NCBI GenBank assembly: GCA_001586965.3 | Contig: LUCW03001158.1 | Coordinates: forward strand, 1-21,106 | Direction: 5' to 3' | Length of the DNA: 21,106 nt | DNA from: Sphaeroforma sirkka | Taxonomy: Eukaryota; Opisthokonta; Ichthyosporea; Ichthyophonida | In this document: piece after piece, positions 19,567 through 21,106 of the stretch | How positions within the stretch are numbered: position 1 is the stretch's first letter | How the letters are laid out: the number at the start of each line of letters is the position of its first letter | Program-made: the position numbers and the translations under genes | The notes under the pieces: model-generated | The model's input: the letters and a program-made list of their open reading frames with translations, nothing else | What the model was told of the DNA's origin: nothing | Database searches by the model: none

Positions 19567-20919
19567 GAAATATATATATATATATATAGACACAAATGAG
19601 AGAGAACCTTACACCCCAGAACAACTATCCTACACACGCCAGAACAACACACACGTACCTGACACACACACACACACACACACGTGCCTGGCTCAATTAG
19701 CGGATCAGTGACGACATCGTCCACAGTACTGGTTCCCTTGACGTTGACGTAGACAGTCTTTGTGGTGGAGTCATAGCTGACAAAGTGACCAGGGTGCACA
19801 CATCCCTGGAATAGGCTCTTCATAGAACACCAGGTAATGGCCCAACTGTAATAGAACAACAACTACACCATTATGAGAGACAACAACAACAACAACAACA
19901 ACAGACACACAATAACAAGCAACAGCTACAACAATAATAAACACACACAACGACAACAACAGCCACAGTAATAATAGGCAATCACAGCATCAACAGCCAC
20001 AACAATAATAGACACACACAACTTCACTCACACCTCACATACATCTTCACTCACACATAACATACATCGTCACTCACATATAGCATACATCTTCACTCAC
20101 ACATAACATACACCTTCACTCACACATAACATCCATCATTACGCGCACCTCTCATACATCTTCAATCACACCTAACATACGTCTTCACTCATACATAACA
20201 TACATCTTCACTCACACATAACACATCTTTACGCACATCCACCATACGTATTCAATCACACCTAACATACGTCTTCGAGTTTCTTGACTATCTCGGCCTT
20301 GCCCTCATACGCTAAACTCGCTAGAGGGAAGGTGGTGCGGATCTTGTGGACCACATCGTCTGGCACGTCCTGTGTGTTGTCAAAGTCTCTCACTTCCTCT
20401 TGGTTGAAGTTCGGGTGTAGCTGTAACGCTACCTCACGTGCGTCTAAAACTTTCTTGAATAGACTGATCACCGTACCTACACACAACCACACACCGACCC
20501 AAAGACACACAAACGCGCGCACACACACACACAGCACCAATGGGAGACAGTAGGGGCATGTAAAGAGTACGATGAGCAACGCAGGAAAAAGGGCAGGAGA
20601 TAAAATAATAAATATGCAGGTAAGGCAAATGACCACACACATCTGCGAGTGCTAAGAATCACAGGTCACAACAGGGCAATACAATGCGATTGCAAAGGGC
20701 AACGCAATGCAATTGCACAGGTGTGGTGTGGCGTGGTGTGATGTGGTGTGGCGTGGTTTGATGTGGTGTGGTGGGGTGATGAGTTCGTATTGATTCTTCT
20801 CCGCAAGAGAGCATACAGGAGCGTACTCGGATAGGTCCGTAAGCAAATTCGGAGGGTGTAAAGTATATGTTTATATCTATCTCATCGAACACACTTTGAT
20901 ACCCTAAACTACATACCAT
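13581..20919 (-). CDS. Class 3 lipase, diacylglycerol lipase-like, nine exons
   Basis: Exons in coding order: 20919-20817, 20476-20271, 19805-19688, 18519-18338, 17999-17854, 16369-16329, 15411-15345, 14637-14448, 13823-13581. Phases agree at every junction and give 431 residues. Lipase_3 enzymes hydrolyse acyl esters; the diacylglycerol lipase branch acts on diacylglycerol at membranes. Visible landmarks are GHFVSYD and [13 protein letters not shown] (about 109-136), HKGLVHSG, the nucleophile elbow TGHSLGAG with Ser190, GFAPPPV (about 223-229), [11 protein letters not shown] with Asp254, PGRVVYF (about 319-325), and [11 protein letters not shown] with His397. The catalytic triad is thus complete. 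Exons 3/4 could instead join 19659 (CAG|GTACGT) to 18508, adding CVCVCVCQ. Exon 3 could start at 19845 if exon 2 ended earlier. The exon 8 donor may be 14450 rather than 14447. The ATG at 20919 is the first in frame, but an acceptor-like site near 20949 leaves upstream exons beyond the window possible. No N-terminal membrane domain is seen. Confidence 0.82.
13888..14060. repeat. Intron 8 repeat, 53-64-bp unit, three copies
   Basis: CGAGAGACCAACAAAGCTAA marks unit starts at 13888, 13952 and 14005. Units are rich in CACACGACACACAC. The first unit is longer because of an extra ACTCACACACG piece. It lies in the last intron of the lipase gene, about 65 bp from the acceptor. Confidence 0.8.
14180..14400. 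repeat. Intron 8 degenerate CAATACTATACACTACAC repeat
   Basis: CAATACTATACACTA recurs near 14218, 14255 and 14332, with ACATACCAACAACACA between. The whole stretch is A/C-rich on the plus strand and very low in G. A telomere-like CCCTAAAACCCTAG stands just before it at 14170. Confidence 0.7.
15248..15337. repeat. Intron 7 repeat, exactly 30 bp, three copies, in frame with exon 7
   Basis: GGGTGTGCATGTG begins at 15251, 15281 and 15311. On the coding strand the array starts 7 bp after the splice donor at 15344 and stays open in the exon 7 frame. It would encode ten-residue repeats such as [10 protein letters not shown], and then reaches a stop. If the intron were retained, this would give a 35-residue alternative tail after Lys287. 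Confidence 0.85.
15508..15880. repeat. Intron 6 repeat, 84-bp unit, about 4.4 copies
   Basis: CAGCCATGCATAACTATACA or a near variant starts at 15508, 15592, 15676, 15760 and 15844, exactly 84 bp apart. Copies 2 to 4 are nearly identical, so amplification is recent. Since 84 is a multiple of three, an open frame with a 28-residue period runs through it on the plus strand; I treat that as an artefact. Confidence 0.92.
15955..16205. repeat. Intron 6 repeat, about 40-bp unit, six copies
   Basis: The unit is CAAACCTATGTATAACTACA followed by CACAACTATACATAACTATA. Copies differ by small indels. ATAACTATACAA is shared with the neighbouring 84-bp unit, so the two arrays may be related. Confidence 0.8.
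16267..16291. repeat. Telomere-like CCCTAAA run in intron 6
   Basis: TTAAACCCTAAACCCTAAAC is the cleanest telomere-like run inside the lipase gene. It lies about 40 bp after the donor of intron 6. Confidence 0.75.
16385..17665. repeat. Intron 5 satellite, 33-bp unit, about 38 copies
   Basis: The unit is GAGATTAATATGTGAATTAA followed by TTCATATTCCCTT. Copies at the ends are degenerate, the middle is more regular, and some units use AGTATGT or AATGTGCTAGTTGA variants. The array fills most of intron 5 and stops within about 15 bp of its acceptor at 16370. Because 33 is a multiple of three, a 179-codon frame with an 11-residue period ([11 protein letters not shown]) runs on the minus strand. The exon 5 frame meets a stop before reaching it. 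Confidence 0.9.
18040..18325. repeat. Intron 4 repeat, 51-52-bp unit, about five copies
   Basis: Unit starts CTGGTGAAAC at 18074 and CTACTAAAAC at 18126, 18177 and 18228, with a degenerate CTATTCTG copy at 18280 and a partial copy before 18074. Each unit contains TGTAGAG, TTATAAATAT and ACATACACA. The array fills nearly the whole intron. Confidence 0.88.
18749..19588. repeat. AT microsatellite, about 840 bp, in lipase intron 3
   Basis: The stretch is almost only A and T, mainly TATATA, with scattered CATATG, GCATAT and TAATAT interruptions and many self-complementary stretches. It is likely to form cruciforms or slip during replication. G and C become rarer toward 19430-19588. Assembled length should be treated as approximate. 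Confidence 0.95.
19862..20021. repeat. CAA-rich degenerate repeat in intron 2
   Basis: A run of about eight ACA/CAA triplets at 19883-19903 is followed by looser units built on CAACAGCCACAACAATAATA and GACACACACAAC. It adjoins the 23-bp donor-like array. Confidence 0.7.
20022..20275 (-). repeat. Intron 2 repeat, 23-bp unit, about 11 copies carrying the splice-donor sequence
   Basis: On the coding strand the unit reads GTATGTTATGTGTGAGTGAA then GAT/C. The array begins at the exon 2 border itself: exon 2 ends GAAGAC, followed by the intron start GTATGTTAGGTGTGATTGAA, the same phrase that recurs inside the array. Several units preserve AAGAY|GTATGT, so potential 5' splice sites recur every 23 bp. 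Variants include GTATGC, GTATGA, GGATGT and GTGTTA. Confidence 0.9.
20721..20778. repeat. Intron 1 repeat, 20-bp unit, nearly three copies
   Basis: GCGTGGTGTGATGTGGTGTG at 20731-20750 is followed by GCGTGGTTTGATGTGGTGTG at 20751-20770, with partial copies on each side. The same intron also has an AC run at 20519-20533 and a duplicated CAATGCRATTGCA segment near 20682 and 20705. Confidence 0.85.
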
Positions 20920-21106
20920 ACAGAGACACCGTAGAGAATTCAAATGTGCTACAGAGTCAGATATATAAATGATACTTTACCCAGAGAAGGCTCAATCGAA
21001 AGTATGAAAGGACAGCGAAATTGTAATACAAGCTTATTGAAAAGAAAATTAGGCAATATAATATACAAAAATGTACACATAATATCACTAGCAAAAAAAA
21101 TGTATA
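20920..21106. other. Upstream flank or further intron of the lipase gene
   Basis: This AT-rich stretch lies 5' of the first assigned lipase exon. On the coding strand there is a pyrimidine-bearing stretch and then CTGACTCTGTAG near 20950, which could serve as a splice acceptor for a longer first exon in the same frame. If so, the gene continues beyond the window. Otherwise this is the promoter. I cannot decide. Confidence 0.4.

Overview
This window looks like nuclear DNA from a eukaryote, probably a unicellular one. The evidence is spliced genes with GT-AG introns and donors such as GTATGT and GTACGT, long intergenic gaps, no bacterial-type gene packing, and abundant micro- and minisatellites with interspersed CCCTAAA/TTTAGGG telomere-like motifs. 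The repeat-laden introns and moderate gene density would fit a holozoan protist such as an ichthyosporean. That is a guess; the telomere-like motif is also typical of plants, algae and some stramenopiles.

Layout. At 1-789 there is AT-rich flank with two degenerate tandem repeats. An intronless 12-helix major facilitator superfamily (MFS) transporter lies on the minus strand at 790-2625. From 2626 to 7509 there is a long divergent intergenic region. It carries a decayed DNA transposon at about 5131-6533, with inverted ends, three copies of a near-perfect palindrome, and the zinc-ribbon C-terminus of a piggyBac-like transposase. A two-exon transporter of the SLC37 / organophosphate:phosphate antiporter type lies on the plus strand (7510-8059 joined to 10158-10927). 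Its 2.1 kb intron holds about 19 copies of a 37-bp minisatellite. From 10928 to 13580 there is a convergent intergenic region with a tRNA-like relic, 26/24-bp satellites and telomere-like blocks.

From 13581 to about 20919, minus strand, I could assemble a nine-exon class 3 lipase resembling sn-1-specific diacylglycerol lipases. The exon phases fit at every junction, and the Ser-Asp-His triad (Ser190, Asp254, His397) is intact. No single long reading frame reveals it. Two junctions (exons 2-4) and the N-terminus remain ambiguous.

The most striking observation is the intron content. All eight lipase introns, and the SLC37 intron, carry tandem repeats, and their sequences and periods differ: 20, 23, AT-dinucleotide, 51, 33, 84 and 40, 30, and about 53-64 bp. 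In intron 2 the 23-bp repeat begins at the splice donor itself. Its units therefore carry copies of an AAGAY|GTATGT-like 5' splice site, as if the intron had grown by tandem duplication of its own donor. In intron 7 a 30-bp array starts 7 bp from the donor and stays in frame with the upstream exon.

The three host genes are not an operon and need not be functionally linked. Two are membrane carriers and one is an acyl-ester hydrolase.
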